Below are positions 35,633-46,158 of a stretch of DNA of 64,000 nucleotides, in pieces. The translations under genes were made by a program, and so were the position numbers. This stretch comes from Planctomycetia bacterium (lineage in GTDB: Bacteria > Planctomycetota > Planctomycetia > Gemmatales > Gemmataceae). The DNA lies in contig SYCV01000155.1 in the NCBI GenBank assembly GCA_005786805.1, positions 1 through 64,000 on the forward strand, written 5' to 3'. The notes beneath the pieces are model-generated. The model saw only the letters and a program-made list of their open reading frames with translations, was not told where the DNA came from and did not search any database. Positions within the stretch are counted from its first letter, which is position 1. Each line of letters starts with the position of its first letter.

Positions 35633-37534
35633 TTATTGTTCCGTACCCTTTGACTTGGATTTTTTATCTTTTTTCTTTGAGCTGACAGGGGTCGGGGAAT
35701 CAGGTTTTTCAGATTTGGACGAATCTTTCCTGGAATCTCGTGAAAGGCTTTTTGGGTTTAGCACCACAACATCATCTTCACTCAAGCCTTCCTTGATTTC
35801 GACCATTTTGTCGTTGCTGACACCTAGCTTGATAGTTTTTTCCGATGGGCCATCCGGAGTTAAAACGAAACAGGAGAAGCCGCTCTGGGTGTTTCCAAGA
35901 ACAGCTTGTACCGGTATAGCAAGCACATCATCCGCCTTGGTGTCGGTGTAGATAGTCACGGAAGCACTCATTCCGGGTTTTAAATCAGGGAGACTTTCAT
36001 CAATGGATACCAAGGTTTTGTAAACTCTTACATCGGAGGTGAGCCAGTCTGATTGTGCCGCAACCTCGTCGATATGTTTCACATGGCCCTGAAGCATCTT
36101 GTCAGGGAAAGAGTCAATCCTTATCGTTGCGGGTAAACCTGAATCGACCAGTTCCTGCTCTTTATCGGAAAATTCATTGTGGACGTCGTAATAAGAAGCC
36201 TGAGCTGCCAGTACATTAAGGGGTTGGCTTGACAAAGATAAACCCGCAAGCCTGATTTCCCCGTAACCGGTTTTTTTCCATTGGTCGCCCCTGGTGCGAG
36301 ATCGCATCGCCTCGTGAACCCTGGTGTTGACCATCATGTGTGAAAGGTTCGGGATACGCATCAGCTTTTGCCCCTCGCGGACAGGTTCACCTTGGGCGAT
36401 GGTGGCTTGCTGGGAACCACTACCAAATCTTGTTTGTTCAGATACATAATAAACCACCAGGCCGTCTTGGGGGGCATAGATGTAGCACTTTTTAATCTCG
36501 TCTTCGATTTCCCTGAAGCGAAGGTCTTCCTTGGAATAGATTGATTTTTTTGTGAGGGTATCGTTGATCCCTTGGATTTCCTTGGACTTGGATTGAGTCT
36601 CAAGCCGATCCTTGGCCCGCATCGACTCAGCCATTTTGCTTTTGAGTTCGGTAAGGGTCCTTTTCTTGGTGTAATCCTTGAGAACCCTGAGTTCTTCTTT
36701 TACTTTTTCCACTGAGAATTCGGCGCTTTTTAATTTGAATCTATCCGCCAAGGCTTGTTTTGGAGTCAAGTAACCTTTGCTCACCATGCGATCCAGCCAT
36801 ACATCCCGGTCGTTCCACATGGAGAGGTCGGATTCAGCCAGGTAAACTCTTCCTTCAACTTCTGCGAGTTGTTGCTTGTAATCACCCTCTTGAAATTTTT
36901 CTAAGTCGAGAGTCGCAAGTTCAATGGCGATGATTGCGGTTTGGATGTCGCTTTCATTCTGGCTTTTTACGATATCGTAATTTGCCTCGGCTTGGATGAA
37001 ATCGTTTTTGGCCCTATCGCGCGCTATCTGCTGGCTTTTAAGTTGTTCCTGAAGCCCCGAGTCATCCAATTCAACTAGAAGGTCATTTTGTTTTACATGG
37101 GAGCCATCATCGATGACCCATTTGATGGTGGTTGAGAATGATGATCCTTTGCTGCCTGAGCGGACCTGACAGATAATATCCTTGTTGTCTAGGGCTTCGA
37201 GTGTTCCTCTTTCCAGAATGGTTACTTGAAGTTTTTCGGGTTTAACGACATGGGTGATCAAGTCTATGCGGACAGGTTTGGTACGAGGCCAGAAATATAA
37301 ACTTACGGAAGCGATCACGATGATTGTTGGAATCGAGAACGCAACCAAGATTTTCTTGAGGCCGGTCCTGGGAGAGGGATTTTCTTTATTTGAGGCTGAT
37401 TTTGCGGGGTGGGAGAATGAAGCTTGAAGCACCTCCCCGAGTTCCCTCATCACCGTTGGCGAGGCCTCCGAGATTGGTAGTTGTTTGGGTTGTTCTGATT
37501 GCTGGGGGGTCGCACTGGCAGGTTTCGATTTCAT
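35633..37534 (-). CDS. HlyD/MacA-type efflux periplasmic adaptor
   Basis: Single TM IPTIIVIASVSLYFW; long coiled-coil; GLVVYYVSEQT...; LKPGMSASVTIYT. Confidence 0.85.
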   Translation of the reverse strand: MKSKPASATPQQSEQPKQLPISEASPTVMRELGEVLQASFSHPAKSASNKENPSPRTGLKKILVAFSIPTIIVIASVSLYFWPRTKPVRIDLITHVVKPEKLQVTILERGTLEALDNKDIICQVRSGSKGSSFSTTIKWVIDDGSHVKQNDLLVELDDSGLQEQLKSQQIARDRAKNDFIQAEANYDIVKSQNESDIQTAIIAIELATLDLEKFQEGDYKQQLAEVEGRVYLAESDLSMWNDRDVWLDRMVSKGYLTPKQALADRFKLKSAEFSVEKVKEELRVLKDYTKKRTLTELKSKMAESMRAKDRLETQSKSKEIQGINDTLTKKSIYSKEDLRFREIEDEIKKCYIYAPQDGLVVYYVSEQTRFGSGSQQATIAQGEPVREGQKLMRIPNLSHMMVNTRVHEAMRSRTRGDQWKKTGYGEIRLAGLSLSSQPLNVLAAQASYYDVHNEFSDKEQELVDSGLPATIRIDSFPDKMLQGHVKHIDEVAAQSDWLTSDVRVYKTLVSIDESLPDLKPGMSASVTIYTDTKADDVLAIPVQAVLGNTQSGFSCFVLTPDGPSEKTIKLGVSNDKMVEIKEGLSEDDVVVLNPKSLSRDSRKDSSKSEKPDSPTPVSSKKKDKKSKSKGTEQ

Positions 37535-40220
37535 CGATCCATACTCCGCGTGGGTCAAGAGGTAAAAGCTCAAGATCCCTGTAAAGGAAAGTTCGTGTAG
37601 TCAGGAAATCGATCCAAATTTGAAACAGCGTGTTTTGCGCCGTCAACTTGGACCTTTGGGCATCAAGCAATTGCTGCGTGAAGGCAGCCTGCGAGCTGTC
37701 ATTATTTCCTTGGGCACCACCGGCACCGCCAGGTTTGGAGGGTGCATAAGTGGTTTCAAGCGCATTGTCCAAAATCAAGTAAGCCAATTCAACCGCCAAC
37801 TTTTGAATATCATAGGTCTGTGACAACGCACGCAGTTGGCGGATCTCATTGCGCACATCCTCGATTATAGTATCCTCAAAAGCCATCAGGTTGCGCCTTT
37901 GCCTTTGCCAGTTTATCAAGGTGGCCCTATAGGCATTTCTTTCTTGAATCCTTACCAAGGGCAAATCGCCGGTAAGTATCAATCTGTGGCGCAATGAACT
38001 CGCATTAATGTTAACAGGTTGGGCAACATTTGCGGGTGAAGTACCTAATAAACTATACTCTACATTCAGTACACCCTGCAAGGCATTAGCGGAAATTGCT
38101 ATTTGCCTCCAGGAGTCCATCAACTGGGCCCTCCCATTCATTAAATCCAGCCTATTCGTCAAAGCATGCCTGCATCCGGCAAATAACGCCTCATCAATGT
38201 CTGTCTTAAGCAAATCTACGCCATCCACACAAACTCTTGGCACAGCAGGCCAGGATTTTCTGGTTTTTTCCAGTTTTTCATTTCTAGGTTCGACCAAAAC
38301 CAGAAGAAAATCCTCTATTAGGTTTTCAAACTGGTTTAGTTGATCATCGACACCATTTCTGAGCCAGTTTACTTTTTGTTCATAAAGCCTCAGGTTTCTT
38401 TCGAATCTTCCAAGAAAGAATTCGAAATCTTTTTCTCCCAATTCAACTTTTTCAGTGCTAGGTTGTTTTTTTCCCTTTTTTTCGTAATCAGCCTTAGATT
38501 CTTGAAGTTGCAATCTACGGGCGTTTATCTCTCTTAATTTCGCGGTTAACTCATCCTTGGTCATGGCTTCCCATGCCGCCCAGCGTTTGGGTAATCGTTC
38601 CTTGAATTGGGTTCCTTTGACAAATTCGGATTCTTTTAAAATGTTTTGAAGTCCGTTTCGTAATTGGTCTACTTTTTTGGGATCGTTCAGTTTTCTTGAG
38701 TCTTGTCTTGCTTTTTTGAATTCATCAACCAGATTGGAATAACGCGCGAGTTGTTGCAATTGCGGTTCCAGTGGGGTTCGGTCAAGTTCCAAAGGCAGAT
38801 CAATAGGAAGGCCCAACTGGTATTTGAATCGGTCTAGTGCGTCCCGCAGGGAAAGCTCCCGGTTGATCACACTTGTTTTAAATGAAAGTAGCTGTTGCAA
38901 AATTCTAGAAACTTGGAGTTCTGAGATATCGCCTATGGCTTGCATTTCCTTGTATTGATCCAAGGTGGTCGACAAGTCGGCGACATTTTCGCGTTCATTT
39001 CGTAAAAGGCCGGCTTTAAGTACCGCAGGCAGGTAGCCGTCTCTACGCGCAGTGAAAGCTTGGGGGGTAGAGCTATAGCCATTTCCCTCGCCAGGTGTGA
39101 CTTGAACAAATCCAGCGCCCGCCAAGCCAGAACCAAAAACAGTGTTGAATCTTGAGGCGGATGCAACTGTCGCCGGGGTACTGTAAACCACTGGCGCTCC
39201 ACCAACCGCGATATCAGTGTAAAATTCCTTTCGGAATCGCGCGAAGGACCGCATTTCGTAAAGAAGGTTGCGTTCTGCCAATGTTAAAGGTTCGAGAGTG
39301 ACAGCTCTTCCACCCCCACGGAACAAAGGTTGAAAAATATCCAGCGAAACCGCGGAGGGAGTTCGGATTTGCGTTGCTCCATTTCCAGCCATGTCCACCA
39401 CTACTGAATTTGCATATCGGAGTAAAAGCAATGCCCCTGTAGAGAATGTTTTTGTGACCCCTGCCTCGGATGCGACATTCCATCTGTTGGTGTTGCCCGT
39501 GAGGGTCTCCGTTCCTGAACGCTCACGGATGGCTACCTCGTTTGCGTAAAATTGCGCGGCAAATGCGAATCTCTGCAAAGTCACGGGTAATGCCGCAAGG
39601 TAAACATTTTCTCTTCGAAATTGAAAATCCCTGCTGTTAACCAAACCCAGTTCGCATGATTGTTCCAGTTTGATAAGAAACGGGTGATTGTAACGGCCAG
39701 CGGGATCACCATTGTAAGTAAGCCCCATTGAGTCAAACGGTCCTTTGTCCGGGTCGAGGTTGTCAAGGTAGTTGATGCCATCTTGTTTGAATGAAACAAG
39801 CTTCAAAGATGAGTTGTTATCTTTTGGGGGTTTGATCGCCACCGTGGATCGGTTTTCTATATCAAATTGGGAAAGTATGTCTAAGTATCCAGACCCTTCC
39901 ATATGTGCTATGCCACTTTTTCCTGGCTTTTGCGGGTTTGGTGCCATTTCCATGGATGCGGGGTCGTCAGGAGGCATTGCGGGTCTGTCTTGGTTGCCAG
40001 CAGATGCGAAACGAGCCCTAGGATCTGGAAGCAGGTGGAATTGTTCCAATTTCCAATTAAGGTATTTGTCCTTGTTGGCGAGGATGGTGTGAACTTCGTT
40101 GTCTGCCCTATTCCTATAAAACCGCCTGCTGCATCCCGACGCCAGGAGTGTAAGGCATACACCAATCATCATGATTGTATATGATCTGGTTTTAAAAGAC
40201 TCTTTGTTCAAATAAGTCAT
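37386..40220 (-). CDS. TolC-like outer membrane efflux lipoprotein
   Basis: Lipobox LLASGCSRRF; long alpha-helical repeats; LDALRSFARF/LRDALDRFKYQLGLPIDLPLELD TolC-like segment; upstream of adaptor and ABC genes on same strand. Confidence 0.8.
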   Translation of the reverse strand: MTYLNKESFKTRSYTIMMIGVCLTLLASGCSRRFYRNRADNEVHTILANKDKYLNWKLEQFHLLPDPRARFASAGNQDRPAMPPDDPASMEMAPNPQKPGKSGIAHMEGSGYLDILSQFDIENRSTVAIKPPKDNNSSLKLVSFKQDGINYLDNLDPDKGPFDSMGLTYNGDPAGRYNHPFLIKLEQSCELGLVNSRDFQFRRENVYLAALPVTLQRFAFAAQFYANEVAIRERSGTETLTGNTNRWNVASEAGVTKTFSTGALLLLRYANSVVVDMAGNGATQIRTPSAVSLDIFQPLFRGGGRAVTLEPLTLAERNLLYEMRSFARFRKEFYTDIAVGGAPVVYSTPATVASASRFNTVFGSGLAGAGFVQVTPGEGNGYSSTPQAFTARRDGYLPAVLKAGLLRNERENVADLSTTLDQYKEMQAIGDISELQVSRILQQLLSFKTSVINRELSLRDALDRFKYQLGLPIDLPLELDRTPLEPQLQQLARYSNLVDEFKKARQDSRKLNDPKKVDQLRNGLQNILKESEFVKGTQFKERLPKRWAAWEAMTKDELTAKLREINARRLQLQESKADYEKKGKKQPSTEKVELGEKDFEFFLGRFERNLRLYEQKVNWLRNGVDDQLNQFENLIEDFLLVLVEPRNEKLEKTRKSWPAVPRVCVDGVDLLKTDIDEALFAGCRHALTNRLDLMNGRAQLMDSWRQIAISANALQGVLNVEYSLLGTSPANVAQPVNINASSLRHRLILTGDLPLVRIQERNAYRATLINWQRQRRNLMAFEDTIIEDVRNEIRQLRALSQTYDIQKLAVELAYLILDNALETTYAPSKPGGAGGAQGNNDSSQAAFTQQLLDAQRSKLTAQNTLFQIWIDFLTTRTFLYRDLELLPLDPRGVWIDEIETCQCDPPAIRTTQTTTNLGGLANGDEGTRGGASSFILPPRKISLK

Positions 40221-40409
40221 AGGTGCCAGTAAAAATTTAATCGCAGGCGTGATAATAAATACAATCGTCTAAATTGATATCGGCGTTAAAGACGGAAAAC
40301 CTTGAATGAAACTTAAAGATATTGGGCTAATTAGATTAAAGGTTTTGTCCTGTTAATTAAATAACCTAGGATAGTTAGTTGGAATAATCATAAATCTGGA
40401 GATTTTTTA

Positions 40410-41402
40410 ATGAGAGCTTTGGTTTGCAATACCTATGGGCTTCCTTCTCAAGTATTAAGCCTTCAAAATAAAAATGAACCCAAGCCGGGGGATGGGGAAG
40501 TTTTGGTAAGAATGCTGTTAAGTCCTGTGAATCCCTCGGATCTATTGTTTATAAAGGGTAAATATGGAAATCAACCCACTCCTCCCCAAGTTCCGGGGTT
40601 TGAGGGGGTAGGGATTGTTGAAGCTGGGAAAGGTCTTTTGGCTTGGAGGGTGATGGGGAAACGCGTTTCGGTCATCGGCCAAGGGGATGGCAGATGGCAG
40701 GAAAAAATCATCATTCCCGCTCGCCAGGCTGTTCCGGTTCCTTCCTATCTTTCAGACCAGCAGGCTGCTTCGTTTTTTGTTAATCCAGCGACTGCGTATG
40801 TGATGACACAAAAAGTATTAAAAGTACCCGGAGGCGCATGGTTGTTGCAATCAGCGGCAACTGGTGCTTTGGGAAGAATGATTGTTCGATTGGGTAAAAG
40901 GTTTGGTTTTAAAACCATAAATATTGTTCGTAAAAAGCAGCAGGCTGAAATCCTTAGAAATGATGGTGCCGATGCTGTTATTTCGCTTGATCAGGAAAAT
41001 ATTCAAGAGTCCGTGATGAAAATAACCAATGGTAAAGGGGTGTCCTATGCGGTTGATGCGGTGGGGGGGGAGGTTGGTTCACAAATGATTTTAAGTCTTG
41101 CAAGAAACGGTAAGATGCTGGTTTATGGTCGTATGTCTGGAGAGCCGTTGAAATTTGAGCCGGGTGATATCATGAAAGGTCAGAAAACGATCCAAGGTTT
41201 TTGGCTTTCTGAGTGGGCCAAGGATCAAGGGGTTTTGACGATGTTGGGTTTGTTTGGAAAACTGGGAAGTTTGATTCGGGAAGGAGTGTTGGATACGCCT
41301 GCTGGTTCAGTCTTTGAGCTGGATAATTTTAAAAATGCATTGATTGAGGCTGAATCGGAATCCAAAGGAGGGAAAATTTATTTAAGAATCAATCCTTCCT
41401 AG
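40410..41402 (+). CDS. zinc-independent alcohol dehydrogenase-like / enoyl-ACP(CoA) reductase family oxidoreductase
   Basis: VLVRMLLSPVNPSDLLFIKGKYG; PGFEGVGIV; GAWLLQSAATGALGRMIVRLGKRFGFKTINIVRKKQQAE. Confidence 0.85.
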   Translation: MRALVCNTYGLPSQVLSLQNKNEPKPGDGEVLVRMLLSPVNPSDLLFIKGKYGNQPTPPQVPGFEGVGIVEAGKGLLAWRVMGKRVSVIGQGDGRWQEKIIIPARQAVPVPSYLSDQQAASFFVNPATAYVMTQKVLKVPGGAWLLQSAATGALGRMIVRLGKRFGFKTINIVRKKQQAEILRNDGADAVISLDQENIQESVMKITNGKGVSYAVDAVGGEVGSQMILSLARNGKMLVYGRMSGEPLKFEPGDIMKGQKTIQGFWLSEWAKDQGVLTMLGLFGKLGSLIREGVLDTPAGSVFELDNFKNALIEAESESKGGKIYLRINPS

Positions 41403-41525
41403 TTGCCCCAAGCCTCCAGTTTTTTTGTTTCGTATCCTGAAGCTATTTACTTTTCGAATACCAATGATTATGGACTCTGGCGAGTTGTGTCTGGTTGGGT
41501 CTTTAAAGCTTGGGATAAGCTTAAA

Positions 41526-42257
41526 ATGATTGTTAAAAATGTACCTATATTAATTTGTGCTTGTTTAATTGGGTTAATTGGTTGTTCACAAACTCCCAAG
41601 CAATCAACCCGGATGATTTCTGATGCCGGGATGAATGCTGAAAAAATAATCCGATTGCCTAACACCGCACCTGATGCAGGTCCGACAAAAGAAGCTGCGA
41701 TAAGGGTAGGTAAAATCGGGCAAAAAATCTTAGCGTCCAACCCAACAATTGGAATCAAGCCATCCTTTCATACGATTGGTTCAGCCCATGCCGAAGTGTT
41801 TCATAAAGGTGTGGATCAGGTCATGATTACCGATGGATTGGTAAGGGAATGTAATGATGATCAATTGGCTGCAGTGCTTGCGGTTGAATTGGTGAAAATG
41901 CTTGGTGAGCAGGAAAATAGCGCGCCCACTGGAAAAATAATAGACAGGACCCCTGGGATGGATGTTCCGATTGGGAACGATAGGTCGTTGGTGTTTGGCC
42001 CTGCGGATGGAATCCGAATTGCTGAGCGTTATGAGCTGGATCGTATGCGAATTAAAAATAACTCAACAGCTATTGGATCGGTGGACCCAAAGATAATAGC
42101 CAGGGGTTACTTGTCGAAGGCAGGGTATTCTTCAAAGTCTGTTGATTCGATCGCGGGGCTACTGAAAAAAGCTGACGAAAATTTCAAATTAGAAAAAACA
42201 ATGACAGGTGCGGTTAAAGGTCTTGATGTTAAAAATGGACCCTTGGTTTCCCAATAA
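41526..42257 (+). CDS. lipoprotein resembling M48-family peptidase but lacking HExxH
   Basis: Lipobox LIGLIGC; VMITDGLVRECNDDQLAAVLAVELVKMLGE mirrors the M48 'DGL...ddeLAaVLaHElgH' region. Confidence 0.6.
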   Translation: MIVKNVPILICACLIGLIGCSQTPKQSTRMISDAGMNAEKIIRLPNTAPDAGPTKEAAIRVGKIGQKILASNPTIGIKPSFHTIGSAHAEVFHKGVDQVMITDGLVRECNDDQLAAVLAVELVKMLGEQENSAPTGKIIDRTPGMDVPIGNDRSLVFGPADGIRIAERYELDRMRIKNNSTAIGSVDPKIIARGYLSKAGYSSKSVDSIAGLLKKADENFKLEKTMTGAVKGLDVKNGPLVSQ

Positions 42258-42369
42258 CGCAATTCTATATTTATTTCTTGGCATCCTTTTTAAATATTGT
42301 ATCTTTAATGAAGTTCTAACCCGTTTGTCGCGGTTAAAAATATATTAGATCTTGTTTGTTGGGAATAAC

Positions 42370-43482
42370 ATGGGCAAATTTAAATTCTCTGTTTTGGGTC
42401 GTCGTCTTTTGAGCTTGGCTGCCATTTGCTTGATAGCTTCCGGTTGTGGAGGCGGTTCAGGTGTGCCTTCCGGAAAGGATGCTGGAACCAAGGAAACTTC
42501 GAAAAAAGGCTCAGACAAGACTTCTGATGGTAAAACTAAAAGTGGGGAATCCTCTTTTAAGGTTGCGTTTGTAAGTAATAATGCGGCAGAGTTTTGGACA
42601 ATTGCTGAAGCTGGGGCTAGAAAAGCTGAACAAGAGACTAAATCCCAAGTTGTTTTCAAAAGACCCCAAGACGCCTCTGCTTCTACTCAAAAACAGATCA
42701 TTGAAGACTTATTGACCCAGGGTGTGAAGGCCATATCCGTTAGTGTGATAAGTCCTGAAAATCAAACTTCCTACATTGATGAGGTCTCCGCCAGAATTCC
42801 TGTGTTATGTGTTGATAATGACGCAGTCAAATCCAAGAGAAAATGTTATCTTGGGACTGCTAATCTTCAGGCAGGCAGATCCGTGGGGCAGTTAGTCAAA
42901 GAAGTCATGCCGCAAGGTGGTAAAATTGCAATTTTTGTCGGTCAATTGGATCCGATCAATGCCCAGGAGCGGAGGCAGGGTGTGCTTGATGTTCTTGAAG
43001 GCCTCGCTGAATCCAAGTCATTGCGTGATTCGCCAAATGGGAAGAAATATGGTGATTATGAGTTGATTGGCACTTACACGGATAATGCTGACAAGAATAA
43101 GGCCAAAGATAATGCGGCGGATGTTCTGGCAAAACACCAGAACGAGGAAAACTTATGTATGATTGGATTATGGGCTTATAATCCGCCAACCATACTTGCG
43201 GCAGTCAAGGATTCCAAGAGGATTGGCAAAGTTAAGATAGTTGGTTTTGATGAAGACGATATAACACTGGATGCCATCAAGGCCGGGGAGATTCACGGCA
43301 CGGTTGTTCAACAGCCGTTTGAATTCGGTTATCAATCTGTGAAAATGATGGTTGATTTGGTTTCGAAGCCTGAAAGTGTGAAAATTCCCGCAAACGGAAT
43401 AATTGATGTGCCTCATAAAACAATCAAAAAAGATAATGTGGAGGCATTTCATTCCGAGCTTAAGAAGTTGATAAATAAATGA
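42370..43482 (+). CDS. sugar ABC transporter substrate-binding lipoprotein (RbsB-like)
   Basis: Lipobox LIASGCGGG; FKVAFVSNNAAEFWTIAEAGARKAEQE; GVKAISVSVISPENQTSYIDE; IVGFDEDDITLDAIKAGEIHGTVVQQPFEFGYQSV. Confidence 0.92.
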   Translation: MGKFKFSVLGRRLLSLAAICLIASGCGGGSGVPSGKDAGTKETSKKGSDKTSDGKTKSGESSFKVAFVSNNAAEFWTIAEAGARKAEQETKSQVVFKRPQDASASTQKQIIEDLLTQGVKAISVSVISPENQTSYIDEVSARIPVLCVDNDAVKSKRKCYLGTANLQAGRSVGQLVKEVMPQGGKIAIFVGQLDPINAQERRQGVLDVLEGLAESKSLRDSPNGKKYGDYELIGTYTDNADKNKAKDNAADVLAKHQNEENLCMIGLWAYNPPTILAAVKDSKRIGKVKIVGFDEDDITLDAIKAGEIHGTVVQQPFEFGYQSVKMMVDLVSKPESVKIPANGIIDVPHKTIKKDNVEAFHSELKKLINK

Positions 43483-45041
43483 TGACTCCTGTTCCAGGGG
43501 ATTCTCTAGCCACATCCGTGAAAATATTGTCACCCATGGTTGAAGCTGTGGGGGTGAGCAAGCAATTTTATGGCGTAAAAGCTCTTCAGAATGTAAGCGT
43601 TGAAATTTATCCAGGCGAAGTTCTTGCTATAATTGGTGAAAATGGCGCGGGCAAATCCACCTTGATGAAATTACTTGCCGGGGTTTATCAGCCTGATTCC
43701 GGACAAATTCGTATTCATGGAAAACCTGTTGATTTAAGCAACCCTTCGGATGCAATAAACCAAGGCATTGCTTTGATTCATCAGGAATTAAATTTGGCTG
43801 ATAATCTGACTGTTTCCGATAATCTTTTTTTAGGAAGAGAATTGCTTTGGGGCGGGCCATTGAAATTGCTTGATCGTAAAGCAATGTCTAATCTAGGTTC
43901 TAAAATTCTGGCCAGGGTTGGCTTGGATGTTGATCCCGGGGTCTTGGTGGGAAATCTTTCTCCCGGTCAAAAACAGCTTGTCGAAATCGCAAGGTCTTTA
44001 TCTCTGAATGGTCGGGTTCTTATCATGGATGAACCTACCTCGAGTCTTTCACAAAAGGAATCAGACCAGTTGGTTAAAGTGATAGGTGAGTTATCCGCCG
44101 AAGGAGTTTCGGTGGTTTATATTTCTCACCGATTGGGTGAAGTAAAGAGAGTGGCTAGCCGGGTTGTGGGGTTGCGCGATGGAAGGAACGCCGGAACTTT
44201 GGCCTCAAATGAAATCTCCCACGATAGCATGGTAAGGATGATGGTGGGCAGGGATCTCGAAAAATTTTCCAAGCCGGAAGATTCAAAGCTAAGCTCCGAT
44301 GTCAGGCTCGAATTGCAAGGTCTTAAGTTTATCAAAGGTGGGCCTGATGGGATATCATTTAAAATAAGAGCCGGCGAGATCCTTGGGGTGGCTGGCTTGG
44401 TAGGCGCAGGCAGAACCGAGTTGATGGAAACATTATTTGGAATCCGCCCGTGTCTTGGAGGGAGTCTTTTTCTTGAAGGTAAGCGCTTTTTGCAGGGTTC
44501 GCCTGCCGCTGCCATTTCCCGCGGATTGCTTTTGGTTCCTGAGGATCGAAGGCATCATGGCCTTATTCTTTTGCAAAGCATAAAACAAAATCTTTCCCTT
44601 CCAAATCTTAAATCCATATCCCGATTCTTTCTGGTGGACCCTTTCAAGGAATCTGAGCTTTCTTTAAATAGTATCAAGCGTTTGGGTGTTAAAACCACAA
44701 GTGCCAATAAGCTTGTGGGGCTTTTAAGTGGCGGTAATCAGCAAAAGGTTGTTCTTGCTAAATGGTTGGCGGTCGGCCCCAAAGTTCTTATTCTTGATGA
44801 GCCTACCCGAGGGGTTGATGTCGGGGCAAAGGCTGAAATTTATGAGCTTATTAGTCATCTTGCTGGACTTGGTGTTGCCATCATCATGGTTTCAAGCGAC
44901 ATGGAAGAAGTGATACGCATCAGCCAGCGTGTGATTGTTCTTCATGAAGGACATTTGCAAGGTGAGCTTTGTGGTGATGACATAAATGAAGAGTCCATCA
45001 TGCAGCTTGCCACGGGATCCAAAGAGGTAAAAGTTGGATGA
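43479..45041 (+). CDS. sugar ABC transporter ATPase (RbsA/MglA-like, two NBDs)
   Basis: IIGENGAGKSTLMKLLAG; NLSPGQKQLVEIARSL; second domain LLSGGNQQKVVLAKWL; DEPTRGVDVGAKAEIY. Confidence 0.95.
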   Translation: MMTPVPGDSLATSVKILSPMVEAVGVSKQFYGVKALQNVSVEIYPGEVLAIIGENGAGKSTLMKLLAGVYQPDSGQIRIHGKPVDLSNPSDAINQGIALIHQELNLADNLTVSDNLFLGRELLWGGPLKLLDRKAMSNLGSKILARVGLDVDPGVLVGNLSPGQKQLVEIARSLSLNGRVLIMDEPTSSLSQKESDQLVKVIGELSAEGVSVVYISHRLGEVKRVASRVVGLRDGRNAGTLASNEISHDSMVRMMVGRDLEKFSKPEDSKLSSDVRLELQGLKFIKGGPDGISFKIRAGEILGVAGLVGAGRTELMETLFGIRPCLGGSLFLEGKRFLQGSPAAAISRGLLLVPEDRRHHGLILLQSIKQNLSLPNLKSISRFFLVDPFKESELSLNSIKRLGVKTTSANKLVGLLSGGNQQKVVLAKWLAVGPKVLILDEPTRGVDVGAKAEIYELISHLAGLGVAIIMVSSDMEEVIRISQRVIVLHEGHLQGELCGDDINEESIMQLATGSKEVKVG

Positions 45042-46141
45042 TTAGAATTATTGGAATTCTTACTGTTGTGCTGGCATTGTATGGCTTATTGATGATGTCT
45101 GATCCTCAGGCCCGAAGTTTGGAAAATCACATCAATCTTGAACGCCGGATCGGTGAATGGGGGGTTTTGACACTTGGCGTTGGCTTTGTAATCATAACGG
45201 GGGGTATTGATCTTTCCATTGGTTCTGTGGTTTGCCTGGCAGCTGTTGCCTTTGGTCTGTTCCTTGAAAATGGTTTTAGCCCAATTTTAGGGGCCTTGAT
45301 AGTCTTGTTATTTTCGGCCCTGATTGGATTGGTTCATGGAGTTTTGATAACCAAGGGGAATTTGCAGCCATTTATTGTCACCTTGTGCGGGCTATTCATT
45401 TATCGTGGATTGGCGCAGTTGCTTACGCTTGTTAATTTCAAGCAGCTTGGTCAGAAGTTTTCAGAAGGTTGGGACACCCCGGGCAGGGTTCTTCGCGATT
45501 CTTCCCGTGATGTTGGCATAGGTGACCGCCAGGATTTGGATGCTTTCTTTTTTCTTCAACGGGGAAACTTGCCTTTGGGTGATTGGCTTGGCTTGCCTGA
45601 TTCGATCGGGCCTTGGTTCAATTTACCCATGCCCTTGGTGTTGATGTTTGTTCTTGCTGCTTTTGCAACGGTGTTTTTGCATCAAAGCGTATTTGGTAGG
45701 TATTTATTTGCCTTGGGATTCAATGAGCAAGCTGCCAGATATGCTGGAATTCGCACCGATAGACATAAAACTTTGGCCTATGTCCTTTGTTCTTTGCTCG
45801 CTGGCCTAGGGGGTATTTTGTTTTTGTTGAAGGTTCGGTCAGCTTCCCCTTCAAATGCAGGTAGTTGGTTTGAATTGTACGCGATAACTGGTGCGGTCCT
45901 TGGTGGATTCAGTTTACGAGGTGGCGAGGGCATGGTTGTTGGAATTCTTTTAGGAACGGCAATCCTTCCCCTATTGCGAAGCTTTGTTATTTTCGCGGGA
46001 ATTCCGAGTGATTTGGAATTTACTGTTATTGGCCTCGCACTTCTTTTGGGTACCATCGCAGATGAAATTGTAAGAAGGCAGACCGGTAATAGGTTTTTTG
46101 GAAATATACTTCGAATCTTTATCAAGCCAAAAAACACATGA
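45038..46141 (+). CDS. sugar ABC transporter permease (RbsC-like)
   Basis: VIITGGIDLSIGSVVCLAAVAFG; multiple TM; YAITGAVLGGFSLRGGEGMVVGILLGTAIL; 4-nt overlap with ATPase gene. Confidence 0.92.
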   Translation: MIRIIGILTVVLALYGLLMMSDPQARSLENHINLERRIGEWGVLTLGVGFVIITGGIDLSIGSVVCLAAVAFGLFLENGFSPILGALIVLLFSALIGLVHGVLITKGNLQPFIVTLCGLFIYRGLAQLLTLVNFKQLGQKFSEGWDTPGRVLRDSSRDVGIGDRQDLDAFFFLQRGNLPLGDWLGLPDSIGPWFNLPMPLVLMFVLAAFATVFLHQSVFGRYLFALGFNEQAARYAGIRTDRHKTLAYVLCSLLAGLGGILFLLKVRSASPSNAGSWFELYAITGAVLGGFSLRGGEGMVVGILLGTAILPLLRSFVIFAGIPSDLEFTVIGLALLLGTIADEIVRRQTGNRFFGNILRIFIKPKNT

Positions 46142-46158
46142 GTTGATGGGCTTTGATT

